A program made the position numbers and the translations under genes. From Salinispira pacifica (lineage in GTDB: Bacteria; Spirochaetota; Spirochaetia; DSM-27196; Salinispiraceae), in NCBI RefSeq assembly GCF_000507245.1, contig NC_023035.1, positions 1,837,501 to 1,901,500 of the forward strand: DNA of 64,000 nt, written 5' to 3'. This document shows positions 52,747 through 62,214 of this stretch, piece after piece (the first letter of the stretch is position 1; the number at the start of each line of letters is the position of its first letter). The notes beneath the pieces are model-generated. The model made no database searches. It saw only the letters and a program-made list of their open reading frames with translations, and was not told the DNA's origin.

Positions 52747-53613
52747 CTACACGGTCTGTTCCTGAACTTCCCGGTGCTTGGCTTCTATCCAAAAGCGTTC
52801 CATCTGATCCAGGTTTTCCTGATTCATCTCGAGGTTCGCCTCAGCCATTTTTTCTTCGATATAGCTGAAACGACGGTAAAATTTGCTGTTTGTGCGTGAC
52901 AGGGCTTCGTTGGGATGTACGCCGGTTTTTCTGGCCAGATTAATAACGGCGAACAGAACATCACCCAGTTCATGTTCCAACTCTTTCTGAAGGAACGCAT
53001 CATCAGAATCCTCGTCATGTTCTTCCAGTCTGGTGAGAACATCTTCAACCTCATCCAGCTCCTCACGGATTTTCTCAAGAACTCCTCTGTGATCCTGCCA
53101 GTCGAAACCGTATTTCGCCGCTTTTTTCTGAAGTTTAAACGACCGGTCCATATTGGGCAGATGCTTGGGAACGGAATCCAGGATGGAGGAGGGGATGCCC
53201 CGACCTTCGTTGATTGCTTTGATCTTATCCCATTGAATTAACACTTCTTCCGAGGAATCCAGGTTCTCTTCTCCGAATACATGGGGATGACGACGAATCA
53301 GTTTTTCCGACAGCCCGGAGATAACATCCTGCACAGTGAAAGCACCGGACTGTTCTTCAATATACGAGATCAGCAGGGTGACCAGAAGAACGTCACCCAG
53401 TTCTTCACGCATATGTTCTCTGTCCTGGTTATTGATCGCTTCTATGCTTTCATATGCTTCTTCTATGAGAGCGTTTCTCAGACTTAATGCTGTTTGCTCC
53501 TTATCCCATGGACAGCCATTGGGGCCCCTCAGACTTCTGATGATGTTATACACATGGGAGAATGATCTTCCGGTATCAAGACTTTTTTCATCTTCTGGCA
53601 CAAGATTTTTCAC
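52747..53613 (-). CDS. mazG: Nucleoside triphosphate pyrophosphohydrolase MazG
   Basis: 288 residues with two MazG domains: RGPNGCPWDKEQT then EEAYE...EELGDVLL near the N-terminus, and a second EELDEVED...HELGDVLFAVINLARK near the C-terminus. It hydrolyses dNTPs and may clear oxidised nucleotides or lower ppGpp. I chose GTG 53613, with a GAGGTG site before it, because the upstream in-frame extension to 53784 has no family resemblance. Minus strand, converging on rodA. Confidence 0.93.
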   Translation of the reverse strand: MKNLVPEDEKSLDTGRSFSHVYNIIRSLRGPNGCPWDKEQTALSLRNALIEEAYESIEAINNQDREHMREELGDVLLVTLLISYIEEQSGAFTVQDVISGLSEKLIRRHPHVFGEENLDSSEEVLIQWDKIKAINEGRGIPSSILDSVPKHLPNMDRSFKLQKKAAKYGFDWQDHRGVLEKIREELDEVEDVLTRLEEHDEDSDDAFLQKELEHELGDVLFAVINLARKTGVHPNEALSRTNSKFYRRFSYIEEKMAEANLEMNQENLDQMERFWIEAKHREVQEQTV

Positions 53614-53890
53614 CAGCCACACCTCACGACTAAAGATAATCTTATTGTAAATGATTCCTGAATTGAAAGGAAGGGGGAGGCCTGAGCTTTGGTGCACTGT
53701 ATAATCCATATAATCCACTACTAAAGTAGACCGAATATATATTATGCGTAGTAAAAGATGTTTCGTTTCGTGTGGTAAAACCATATGGGATGTATCATCC
53801 TGCCGTTATCGATACGCAGTATGGTGCGGACAAAACATGCAGAAGGCCGCCGGTCCTGCTGTGTGAATACCAGGAATACCGATATCTGAA
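53614..53890. other. Gene-free 277-base gap, partly promoter region of mazG
   Basis: No convincing gene. On the complement AT-rich stretches resembling -10 boxes (TATACA, TTATAT at about 53706-53735) could drive mazG. The rest shows no repeats. Confidence 0.4.
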
Positions 53891-54169
53891 TTAATCTTGA
53901 TCCGGGCGTGAGCGTATAAAATAAAATATTTTAACCATGAGGATTGAAAATACCCCTGAAAAGAGAAACTGTATTAAAAAGTTCACACTTCGCTGATCGA
54001 TTCTGAAAAGACTCTGCAACAGAAGGCCTAACGCCGCACCAAACATACTGATCATAAAGGTAAAAAGGATGCGCACCATTCCCCTGGGACGGTAACGGTA
54101 AAACGCATACACGGTGACCAGGAGAGATACGAGTAAAATACTTAATGCGTAGAGAACATAGATCTGCAT
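53891..54169 (-). CDS. Small membrane protein with three helices
   Basis: 92 residues, hydrophobic segments at about 3-24, 34-55 and 64-85, separated by basic loops (RYRPRG). No family recognised. The ATG at 54169 is preceded by AGAAGGG; a TTG at 54190 is in frame. It lies 43 bases downstream of the lipoprotein gene and may be the last gene of that operon. Confidence 0.65.
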   Translation of the reverse strand: MQIYVLYALSILLVSLLVTVYAFYRYRPRGMVRILFTFMISMFGAALGLLLQSLFRIDQRSVNFLIQFLFSGVFSILMVKIFYFIRSRPDQD

Positions 54170-54212
54170 ATAAACCGCCCTTCTTTGCAAGCTTCTGTGA
54201 ACTGTCCTGAAA

Positions 54213-55007
54213 TCAGTTGCTCAATTGTATCAATTCATTTTCGAGACTCATATCCGGCAGCGAATACTGAACTGGATCACCGAAAGAGGCCCGATATCCG
54301 AAAACTGCAAAACTGATATACAGGTTCTGATGGTCATCAATCTCAGCCGGGGTGAGATGATCAAGGTCATCGTCATCATTGCTGTATTGATCTGTATCAA
54401 CAGGAAAAAACGGCCGGGTTTCATCGGGGGAAACCGCCCGAACCAGAATCTGATTTGCGTTTTCACCGTTCCCGGAGAGTCTCAGAACGATATTATCAGC
54501 CGGTCCCGAGGTGAACGGCAGTTCCAGCCGAAGGCCCTCTCCAAGCTCACTGTCGCTGACAATCCCGTTTTCAAGTCTGTCTGGTGAAAAAAAATCAGGA
54601 TATTCATTGAAGTCAACGGTTGGCACGGGATTCACTCCGCCGGCCTCATCGGCGAACGATACAGCTTGATATCCGTTATTCAACAGAAGATCGAAGGCGG
54701 CATTACCGTTGGTGAACCTTGACTCCAGGGAGTCATAAAAGCTGGCGTAATCTCCGGGATCAGCATAGGAACCGATCCGGTAAACAATGATCAGACCGTT
54801 TGTCAGCTCTGAATCCCCGGCGGGGATATCAATACTGTACACCTTGTTCAGCAAATCCATTTCCGGCCTTACCGGCGGCTGAAGAAGCTGCGGGATTCCG
54901 CAGCCGATGAGCAGAAACAGAGCCGCAACTGCTAATAGCAGTCTGTGAATATGAGTGTACCCTCTTTCTGACCTGCGGAGATGGGCTGCCGGGGAGGAAT
55001 TGATCAT
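54213..55007 (-). CDS. Lipoprotein of unknown function
   Basis: 264 residues with a lipoprotein signal: an unusually long N-region (about 22 residues) then a hydrophobic core and lipobox LLIGC near residue 37. The mature part is acidic, with a DNDDDDLD-type stretch (YSNDDDDLDHLTPAE). The ATG overlaps the cyclase stop (TAATG), so the two are cotranslated; a role near the cyclase is possible. No family recognised. Confidence 0.75.
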   Translation of the reverse strand: MINSSPAAHLRRSERGYTHIHRLLLAVAALFLLIGCGIPQLLQPPVRPEMDLLNKVYSIDIPAGDSELTNGLIIVYRIGSYADPGDYASFYDSLESRFTNGNAAFDLLLNNGYQAVSFADEAGGVNPVPTVDFNEYPDFFSPDRLENGIVSDSELGEGLRLELPFTSGPADNIVLRLSGNGENANQILVRAVSPDETRPFFPVDTDQYSNDDDDLDHLTPAEIDDHQNLYISFAVFGYRASFGDPVQYSLPDMSLENELIQLSN

Positions 55008-57523
55008 TATTGCAGATCATCCTGGTCTATATATGGTTCGAGTCCCACTTTTATATCTATAAGTTCATAAATAACCACAGGTTTGTTCTTTCCTTTTACC
55101 CGAATATTATCCAATTCTCTGGCAATAACTTTGTCCTTCACCAGTCCGTAGGTATATTCGCTGATAATGATTTTACTGCCGGAACCGGTGAATTTTTTAC
55201 CATTTTCCATCCATTCCTGGCCGAAATACTGCTTGTTGATCCCTTCCAGTCGGGCACCAAGATTTACGTTATCTCCCATGAGAGTATAGTTCATTCGTCC
55301 CCGGCTCCCCATATTTCCAACGGTCATGATGCCCGAATTGATACCCATTCCGATATCTATGCGGCGGTCTAGAGGCCATTGTTCATTCAGCTCCTGAAGC
55401 TTCTGCATCTGCTTTACCGCTGACTGACATGCAAGAATGGCGTGGTTTTTCTGGGAAACAGGTGCACCCCAGAAACCCATTATCTCATCACCCACGTATT
55501 TATCCAGGGTACCTTTGTATTCCATGATGGTGTCTGTCATGGCTGTCAGATAGATGTTCAGATGATTTACAAGCTCCTGAGGCTGCATCTTTTCACTCAG
55601 GGTGGTAAATCCGCGGATGTCGGAAAAGAATACCGTAAGTTCCTTATCCACCCCTCCCAGTTCAGGAGGCTCACCGCTGCTGACAATTTCGTCCACCACT
55701 TCGGGACTGACATATTGTCCGAACATGCCCTGCACTCTTCGTTTTTCCCGCTCCTCTGTCAGTCCCCGGTAAATTACCACTGAGAGAAAACTGAACACCA
55801 TGGCAAAAGCAGGATGTACCGTCTGCACAAGGGTTTCTTGTGCTTCAAACATGTACTGACCGAACACAAAAAGCCCCGCTATGAGAATAAGCGTAAGGGC
55901 TAATGCAAAGAACGTATTCACCCGACCGGTAAGCAGTGCAACCAGGAGCACTGTCACGAACAGGAGAGCCAGCTGAGGCCAGAACGCAAGGGGGGCAATA
56001 AACTTATCCATAAGGATGGTGTTCAACGCATTGGCATGGAGTTCGATCCCGTACATGAGTCCTACACCGGTGGTTTTCTCATCGTCTGCAAGACCGGAGC
56101 TGAAGGCACCGGCCATAATTATTTTATTTTCCAGTGCCAGGGTCCTGGGCCATGTATCGTATATGGGTCCTGTAGCACGTCTGGCGTATGCGGAATACGG
56201 ACGCACGGGAAAGGTCTGCTGACCGCCGGGCTCGGCACTGGAGCGCTGTCCCATGAAGTTCACCAGCATCTGCCCGGCTTCATCAATGGGTATGCGAATT
56301 TCGTCCATTTCCCGGTACTGTGCGGGAGCGGTCACTTCCTGGGTTTCTTCGTCATACTGTGCAAGAGAGGTCTGGATAGAATAGTTTTCCAGTGAACGGT
56401 TTTCTGGATTGTACACCCGGGGATTTGCGAGAATCACTTCCTCTCCAATGTTCACCCGGATATCTTCCAGAGGAATATTCAGATAATTTGCCGCAAGAGC
56501 CAGGGTGATGGAAGGAATGAAGTGATCAATGTATATGCCAATATCGAATTCCTGTGCATCGGATTCACCATCGTCGTCCAGATCGATTTCCCTGGGCGGA
56601 CTCTGGGCGCGAACTTTTTCAGCCAGCTGATCAAGCTGTTCCTGTGTGATATTCAGATTGCCTTCTGAATCGTTGAGCGCCTGACTGTAATGGTTGCCGC
56701 TTTTATCGTACCAGCCGATCCTCGCGAAAGGGTTGCCCCAGGCATCGGTCTGGGAGAGAAGTTGCCGGTGATTATCCAGAAAATCCTGAAGCTGTACGGT
56801 GCGGATTCGTTCAGTGCTCCTGGCGATCATAGGCTGTCTTCTGAAGCGGTCATCCTCATCGTCAATGTAGTTCGCATGACCGTAGCCTAGAAGATTTTTA
56901 CCCAGAGGCTTGAGCGGCGGTTCCATCCCCAGAAACAGGGGCATGTTCACCCAGTCTCCCTGCACGTCTGTAATTTCACCATGCTCCTCAAAGAGAAGGC
57001 GGTGGCGCTCCCGGTATTCTTGGGCAAGACTGGAAGGTGGTTCGCTGCCTGTGAGTACGGTCTGGAGAAAAACCCGTCCGTTTTCTTCCATACTTGCTTC
57101 AAGCTGAGCATCATCCACCGCATCACTGGAAGGCTCAATAAAGAAAATATCGAGAAAAACAGAGTTTTCCCGGGTGCTGTCGTCTTTAATCCGGGAAAAA
57201 GTGTTTAACAGATCTGCGTGCCGATACCGGGGAAAGGGCCATGCCCCGAAATCCGCAAGACTCCGGTTGTCAATACCCAGAATCAGAATGTCGGGGTGAA
57301 TATTGAGATTGGCCTGCTGAACGGTAACACCGGCCTGCTCTTCCCGTGCCACACGGCTGTGACGGATGGAGAAATGAAAATCCAGTACACGGTATTGAAG
57401 ATTTTTAAAGAAAAAGAAGTCAGGTGATAACAGCAGAAAAACGCCAACAATGATAATAGCCAAGATGAACGCAAAGTTCCTGCTTGCAAGGAATTTTGAT
57501 TTAAATGTACCGGCTGAGCCCAT
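55007..57523 (-). CDS. CHASE2-domain class III adenylate/guanylate cyclase
   Basis: 838 residues. N-terminal membrane helix (about 16-34), a large periplasmic CHASE2 sensor (about 70-500, with ILGIDNRSLADFGAWPFPR at its start and GIELHANALNTIL at its end), three membrane helices (about 520-600), then the cyclase domain with both metal Asp sites (VFFSDIRGFTTLSE and YVGDEIMGFWGAP) and the NYTLMGDNVNLGARLE motif. The sensor contains DLDDDGESDAQE (about residue 315), a textbook EF-hand loop pattern. It makes cAMP or cGMP in response to an extracytoplasmic signal. GAGGGGGAAC precedes the ATG. Confidence 0.94.
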   Translation of the reverse strand: MGSAGTFKSKFLASRNFAFILAIIIVGVFLLLSPDFFFFKNLQYRVLDFHFSIRHSRVAREEQAGVTVQQANLNIHPDILILGIDNRSLADFGAWPFPRYRHADLLNTFSRIKDDSTRENSVFLDIFFIEPSSDAVDDAQLEASMEENGRVFLQTVLTGSEPPSSLAQEYRERHRLLFEEHGEITDVQGDWVNMPLFLGMEPPLKPLGKNLLGYGHANYIDDEDDRFRRQPMIARSTERIRTVQLQDFLDNHRQLLSQTDAWGNPFARIGWYDKSGNHYSQALNDSEGNLNITQEQLDQLAEKVRAQSPPREIDLDDDGESDAQEFDIGIYIDHFIPSITLALAANYLNIPLEDIRVNIGEEVILANPRVYNPENRSLENYSIQTSLAQYDEETQEVTAPAQYREMDEIRIPIDEAGQMLVNFMGQRSSAEPGGQQTFPVRPYSAYARRATGPIYDTWPRTLALENKIIMAGAFSSGLADDEKTTGVGLMYGIELHANALNTILMDKFIAPLAFWPQLALLFVTVLLVALLTGRVNTFFALALTLILIAGLFVFGQYMFEAQETLVQTVHPAFAMVFSFLSVVIYRGLTEEREKRRVQGMFGQYVSPEVVDEIVSSGEPPELGGVDKELTVFFSDIRGFTTLSEKMQPQELVNHLNIYLTAMTDTIMEYKGTLDKYVGDEIMGFWGAPVSQKNHAILACQSAVKQMQKLQELNEQWPLDRRIDIGMGINSGIMTVGNMGSRGRMNYTLMGDNVNLGARLEGINKQYFGQEWMENGKKFTGSGSKIIISEYTYGLVKDKVIARELDNIRVKGKNKPVVIYELIDIKVGLEPYIDQDDLQ

Positions 57524-57583
57524 GGAGTTCCCCCTCGCAGCCGAGCCGGTACCTTATCAGCACATACATACTGTGCAGCCGGC

Positions 57584-58249
57584 TCAGTTGTCAGTCTGAT
57601 TCGCGATATTTATGTCAATTATACGGTTGTGAGCAAAGTTTGTCCAACCGCTTGATGCGTACTCATCGATGAGCCGGTTGTAATATACCAGGGCCTGCCC
57701 CTGATCACCGCCCTGCTCGCTGAGTCTGCCCAAAGTAAACAGAACCCGGGGTTCTTCCGGACTGTCGTGCTCGTCAACCAGGCGGTTCAGCACCTCCATG
57801 GCCCGCTCTTCGTTTCCGGCGTTCTCCAGCATCAGTCCTGCTTTGAGTAGAGCTGTTGCTGCAAGATATCCCTGAGCATCTGATGCTGAAAGATACTGCT
57901 CTGCAGCTGCTTCAAAATCTTCCACCGTCGCGTAAATATCGCCCAGAATCATCAGTTTCCGGACAGCCGCATAGGAGTTGCTTCTGAAATCAAATTCGGA
58001 TACCCGTGTAAGAACGTCTCCTGCGTCCCGGGAATCCTCCTGACGCTCTTCAGTCCATTCCGTGTATATCTGTTCCAGTTCGAACAGCCGTTCGGCTTCC
58101 CGGTCCAGGGTATTCCTGTGAACTTCAATGCCAACCACCAATGCGATAATACCCACGATAATGAGTGTGGTGAGAATGCTCAATGCAACTCTGTGACTCC
58201 GCAGGAAATCCGCAAGAATATCCTGTGCCCGTTTTTTTCCTTCAGCCAT
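57584..58249 (-). CDS. Membrane-anchored TPR protein
   Basis: 221 residues: short basic N-terminus, one membrane helix (about 22-44), then TPR repeats (AEQYLSASDAQGYLAATALLKAGLML, and LGRLSEQGGDQGQALVYYNRLI), in the style of YfgM or tol-associated TPR proteins. Its ribosome site lies inside the end of the upstream sigma54 activator gene, so the two are cotranslated. Confidence 0.75.
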   Translation of the reverse strand: MAEGKKRAQDILADFLRSHRVALSILTTLIIVGIIALVVGIEVHRNTLDREAERLFELEQIYTEWTEERQEDSRDAGDVLTRVSEFDFRSNSYAAVRKLMILGDIYATVEDFEAAAEQYLSASDAQGYLAATALLKAGLMLENAGNEERAMEVLNRLVDEHDSPEEPRVLFTLGRLSEQGGDQGQALVYYNRLIDEYASSGWTNFAHNRIIDINIANQTDN

Positions 58250-58254
58250 GTAAG

Positions 58255-59766
58255 TCAGCTCCTTTCAATGCCCAGCTCCTTTATGAGCCGGGAGAGATAC
58301 GTTCGTTGTATTTCAAGTCGTTGAGCCGCCAACGTCTGGTTCCAGTTGCTTTCCAGAAGCGTTGAGCGTATGAGATGCTTTTTAAATAAATTCAGCGAGT
58401 CTTTCAAGCTCTTTCCCAAATAGAGTTCGCCGGTAAAACTGTCACCTGCAAGATGCAGATGCTCCGGCGATATTTGGTTGTCTGTACAGAGCACGGCTGC
58501 CCGCTCCACTGCATTATGAAGCTCCCTGATGTTTCCCGGCCATGCATAGTTCATCAGCTGCTCATGAGCCTCCGCGCTGAAGCCCTGTATGGACTTATTC
58601 AGTTCCCGGTTGAACTTCCCCAGGAAATGTTCAGCAAGCATGGGGATATCATCCTTCCGCCTTCTCAGGGGCGGGATATAGAGGGGTATCACATTCAGGC
58701 GGTAAAACAGATCCTCCCGGAACCTCCCCTCCTGAACCTCCCGCTCCAGCTCCTTATTGCTTGCGGCAAGGATGCGGATATCGGCTTTTTTCACCTGATT
58801 CGAGCCAAGAGGCTCATAGTTTCCGGATTCCAGTACTCTCAGAAGCTTCGCCTGAACCTGGGGGGAAATATCTGCTATTTCATCCAGAAACAGCGTGCCT
58901 CCCCGTGCAGCTTCGATTTTCCCCTGTCTGTCCTGGAATGCATCGGTAAATGCTCCCTTCACATGTCCGAACAGCTCGCTTTCCAGAAGCTGCTCGGGGA
59001 TGGACGGACAGTTAATCCGAACCAGAGGACCCTCAGCTCTGGGGCTGCGTGCATGAATCTGCTCAGCTGCCAGCTCCTTCCCCACACCCGATTCCCCGTG
59101 AATGAGTACCGAAGCTTCGCTTGTGGCGATGCGGTCAATCATGGCCATGAGATTTTTCATGGCATCCGACTGGTACAGGAGGGTCTGGTACCGTGCGGCT
59201 TCACCTTCCCGGAGCCCTTCCAGCTCCCGGATGCGCATTCTGTCCTTCACCCTGGCCTGTGAGTTGATCACAGCCAGTGCCGCCTGATTGGCGAAAATCT
59301 CCAGCCACTGGCGGTCCTCATCGCTGAAGTGCCCGCCGTTGGTCTTGTTGATTATTTCGATAACACCGATGCAGTGATTCCACACCCTCATGGGAACGGC
59401 GAGAATGCTTCTGGTTTTGTACCCGATCTGACGTGAGATCTGAGCATAAAACCTTCGATCTTCATCCACATCGTTTACGATCAGACTTCGGTTATTCTGG
59501 GTAACCCAGCCGGCGATCCCCTCGCCGGATTTCAGGGTAAAATCCATTACCTCTGATCCTTTGGGACCCAGTGCCACCTCAAAATGCAAACTTCCATCCT
59601 TCTCGTTTCTGAGAAGAATGGAAGATGATTCACCTGAGCTGAGGTTCATTGCAGATTCAAGAATCTGCTGTAATTGCTCTTTCGGATCGGAATAGTCGCC
59701 GTTGATGTTCGAATTGATCTCGATCAGCTTCTGAATTTTTCGAGAAGTTTCTGAGTTTTCGAGCAT
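58255..59766 (-). CDS. Sigma54-dependent activator with N-terminal GAF domain
   Basis: 503 residues. GAF sensor domain (about 22-165), AAA+ ATPase with Walker [12 protein letters not shown], the loop L1 motif as GAFTDA rather than GAFTGA, Walker [11 protein letters not shown], sensor [11 protein letters not shown] and the R-finger region [17 protein letters not shown], and a C-terminal Fis-type helix-turn-helix ([15 protein letters not shown]). Activates sigma54 promoters; ligand unknown. The ATG at 59766 has GGAGAG eight bases upstream; a TTG at 59769 is in frame. Lies 21 bases after rpsA. Confidence 0.93.
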   Translation of the reverse strand: MLENSETSRKIQKLIEINSNINGDYSDPKEQLQQILESAMNLSSGESSSILLRNEKDGSLHFEVALGPKGSEVMDFTLKSGEGIAGWVTQNNRSLIVNDVDEDRRFYAQISRQIGYKTRSILAVPMRVWNHCIGVIEIINKTNGGHFSDEDRQWLEIFANQAALAVINSQARVKDRMRIRELEGLREGEAARYQTLLYQSDAMKNLMAMIDRIATSEASVLIHGESGVGKELAAEQIHARSPRAEGPLVRINCPSIPEQLLESELFGHVKGAFTDAFQDRQGKIEAARGGTLFLDEIADISPQVQAKLLRVLESGNYEPLGSNQVKKADIRILAASNKELEREVQEGRFREDLFYRLNVIPLYIPPLRRRKDDIPMLAEHFLGKFNRELNKSIQGFSAEAHEQLMNYAWPGNIRELHNAVERAAVLCTDNQISPEHLHLAGDSFTGELYLGKSLKDSLNLFKKHLIRSTLLESNWNQTLAAQRLEIQRTYLSRLIKELGIERS

Positions 59767-59787
59767 CAACTACTCTCCGGGAGTCGC

Positions 59788-61497
59788 CTATTCGTCATCC
59801 TGTTTCATGAAATCAGCCAGTGTTGCGGATTCTTCATCGCTGCCGCTGTCTGATATATACTTTTCAATTTCCTGACGCTCCTGTGCCCTTGTCATCTCGC
59901 GGATGGAAAGAGACAGTTTCTGTCGTCCGGGGTTCAGCTCAATAATAGCCGCCTGCAGCTGCTGGCCTGCCTTGTATTTGGTGATTTCTTCGTCGAGATT
60001 GATTTCCCGGGGGTTACCCAGATGGACCTTGGGAATAAGTCCTTCAATTCCGCCGCTCACCCGGACAAACACACCGAAATCGGTAACGTTGGTGACTTCA
60101 CCCTCGATGATTGAACCTTCTGAATATTTACCCTTCAGATCAGTCCAGGGGTCGTCCTCAAGCTGCTTGATTCCGAGGCGAATGTTATGATTTTCTGCAC
60201 TGCTTTCGATAACCATAACGTCAACTTCTTCGCCTTCCTTGAGTACTGCACCGGGATTCTTGTATTTCTTGGTCCAGGAAAGGTCATCAACATGAAGAAA
60301 GCCGTCAATGCCTTCTTCCAGCTCTACGAAGGCGCCGGTGGCGGTGATCTTTTTCACAACCCGTTTCAGTTTGGTGCCCACAGGATAGGTGCTTTCGATC
60401 TCATCCCAGGGATTGGGGAGAACCTGCTTGATACCAAGACTGACTTTCCGGGCATCAAGGTCAAAACCAAGGATTTTCGCTTCCACATCTTCACCGATGC
60501 TCAGTACTTCCTTGGGATGCTTGATCCGTTTGGTCCAGGAAAGCTCGGAGATGTGAGCAAGACCTTCAATGCCGTTTTCAAGCTCAATGAATGCACCGAA
60601 ATCGGTGAGTTTGGTAACCTTGCCCTTGATAACATCGTGCAGCTGGAATCTGTCGGTGAACGTTTCCCAGGGGTTTTCGGTCATATCTTTGAGACTGAGA
60701 TTGATTTTCTTATTTTCTTCATCCAGACGGGTTACTTTCAGCTGAAGCACTTCGCCCTTTTTCACATGATCCTTGGGACGCGCTACATGTCCCCAGCTCA
60801 TGTCGTTAATGTGGAGCAGTCCGTCGAAACCGCCGAGGTCAACAAAAGATCCGAATGAAGTAAAGGACTTAACAGTACCTTCAACCACATCCCCTTCGCT
60901 GGTGTTTGCAAAAAACTCGTTCCGCTTTTTGTCAACTTCTTCTTCAAGCCAGCGCCGGCGGGAGAGAATAATGTTCACCCGGTTATCGCTGTATAAACGC
61001 TCGATGTAGAAATGGGATTTCAGTCCCACATACTTGTCGGGATCCTCAACGCGGAACAAATCCATTTTTGAAATGGGGTTGAATCCTCGATTTCCGCCGC
61101 CCAGGGAAATTTCAAAACCACCCTTCACGACCCGTGAAACCTTACCTTCAACCGGACGTTCATCCTGGAAAGCTGCTTTCAGTTCCTTCCAGACCACTTT
61201 TTCGTCTGCCTTCCGCTTGGAAACCACTACCTCGCCGTTGCGGCCTTCTTTATTAATTAAGACAACCTGTACGGTATCACCTTCGGATGGAACATCATCT
61301 TCAAACTCGTTGAGGTTGATCTTGCCTTCCGACTTATACCCAACGTCAATAAAAACCTGTTCGCTGGTGACCGCGACAACCGTACCTTCGACGAGCTGAC
61401 CGACCTCCAGCTCATCAAGGGATTTGAGGTATTCCTCCTGCAGCTCCTCCTGGAGGAAGTTTCCCGTTTTTGAGCCCTGCTGTTCATTTTCTGCCAT
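59788..61497 (-). CDS. rpsA: 30S ribosomal protein S1
   Basis: 569 residues with six S1 (OB) domains, the full bacterial number. Domain starts are recognisable as VGQLVEGTVVAV, ERPVEGKVSRVV, GDVVEGTVKSFTSFGSFVDLGG, HDVIKGKVTKLTDFGAFIELENG, GTKLKRVVKKITATGAFVELEEG and GSIIEGEVTNVTDFGVFVRVSGG. It carries mRNA to the ribosome, which matters for leaders that lack a Shine-Dalgarno sequence. Lies 24 bases after cmk. Confidence 0.97.
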   Translation of the reverse strand: MAENEQQGSKTGNFLQEELQEEYLKSLDELEVGQLVEGTVVAVTSEQVFIDVGYKSEGKINLNEFEDDVPSEGDTVQVVLINKEGRNGEVVVSKRKADEKVVWKELKAAFQDERPVEGKVSRVVKGGFEISLGGGNRGFNPISKMDLFRVEDPDKYVGLKSHFYIERLYSDNRVNIILSRRRWLEEEVDKKRNEFFANTSEGDVVEGTVKSFTSFGSFVDLGGFDGLLHINDMSWGHVARPKDHVKKGEVLQLKVTRLDEENKKINLSLKDMTENPWETFTDRFQLHDVIKGKVTKLTDFGAFIELENGIEGLAHISELSWTKRIKHPKEVLSIGEDVEAKILGFDLDARKVSLGIKQVLPNPWDEIESTYPVGTKLKRVVKKITATGAFVELEEGIDGFLHVDDLSWTKKYKNPGAVLKEGEEVDVMVIESSAENHNIRLGIKQLEDDPWTDLKGKYSEGSIIEGEVTNVTDFGVFVRVSGGIEGLIPKVHLGNPREINLDEEITKYKAGQQLQAAIIELNPGRQKLSLSIREMTRAQERQEIEKYISDSGSDEESATLADFMKQDDE

Positions 61498-61521
61498 AGT
61501 TACTTGTATACTCCTGATAGA

Positions 61522-62214
61522 TTATTTGTGTTCTCGAATAGATCTCAATACAATCTCACAAACTTGTTCAATCGTCAAGTCGGATGTGTCCAAATACCTG
61601 GCTTGGGGGGAAAGTTTCAAAGCCCCCACATCCTTCTCCTTGTCGATTCGGTCCCGCCTGGCGATGGTATCCACTAACTCTTCATACGATAAGGAACTGG
61701 TTCCCTGATCAAGTCTCCGTTTTGCCCTGGCCTGAATGCTGGCATCAAGGTAGAACTGAAGTTCGGCCCGGGGAAACACGATGGTGCTCATATCCCGGCC
61801 TTCCACCACCACATCCTTGTCCAGGGCTTCCTTTCGCAAAATAGTGTTTACCAGTTCTCGGATTTCCGGAATGCTGGATACCTGGGCAACCAGCGAGTCA
61901 ACCAGATCCGAGCGGAGCTCCTCATCGCCCAGGAGAGTTCCATTAAAGAGAATATCTCCCTGTTGAGCAGGTGAAGCATCATCTGTACCGCCGCTCACCT
62001 GGATGTGGAACTCCGACGCTGTATTCACAAGAGATTGGGCCCGATCCGGAATACTGCCGCGGACCTCATCAACTCCAAGCTCTTTTAACAGGCCGCTGGT
62101 GATGGCCCGGTAAATATTTCCCGAGTTCAGGTACACCAGTCTGCTTCGGGAACCCACCATTTTGGCTACCGTGGATTTGCCGCTGCCTGCAGGACCGTCA
62201 ATTGTGACAATCAT
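61522..62214 (-). CDS. cmk: Cytidylate kinase
   Basis: 230 residues. P-loop IDGPAGSGKSTVAKMV, the LYLNSGNIYRAITSG region (YRAxT), CMP-binding VVEGRDMSTIVFP, and the later RARxR region ASIQARAKRR. It phosphorylates CMP and dCMP. The ATG overlaps the rluB stop (ATGA), and rpsA follows, a common pair. Confidence 0.95.
   Translation of the reverse strand: MIVTIDGPAGSGKSTVAKMVGSRSRLVYLNSGNIYRAITSGLLKELGVDEVRGSIPDRAQSLVNTASEFHIQVSGGTDDASPAQQGDILFNGTLLGDEELRSDLVDSLVAQVSSIPEIRELVNTILRKEALDKDVVVEGRDMSTIVFPRAELQFYLDASIQARAKRRLDQGTSSLSYEELVDTIARRDRIDKEKDVGALKLSPQARYLDTSDLTIEQVCEIVLRSIREHK

Noticed and set aside
53614-53784. N-terminal extension of mazG
   Set aside because: The extra 57 residues have no MazG character and a better start with a ribosome site is at 53613.
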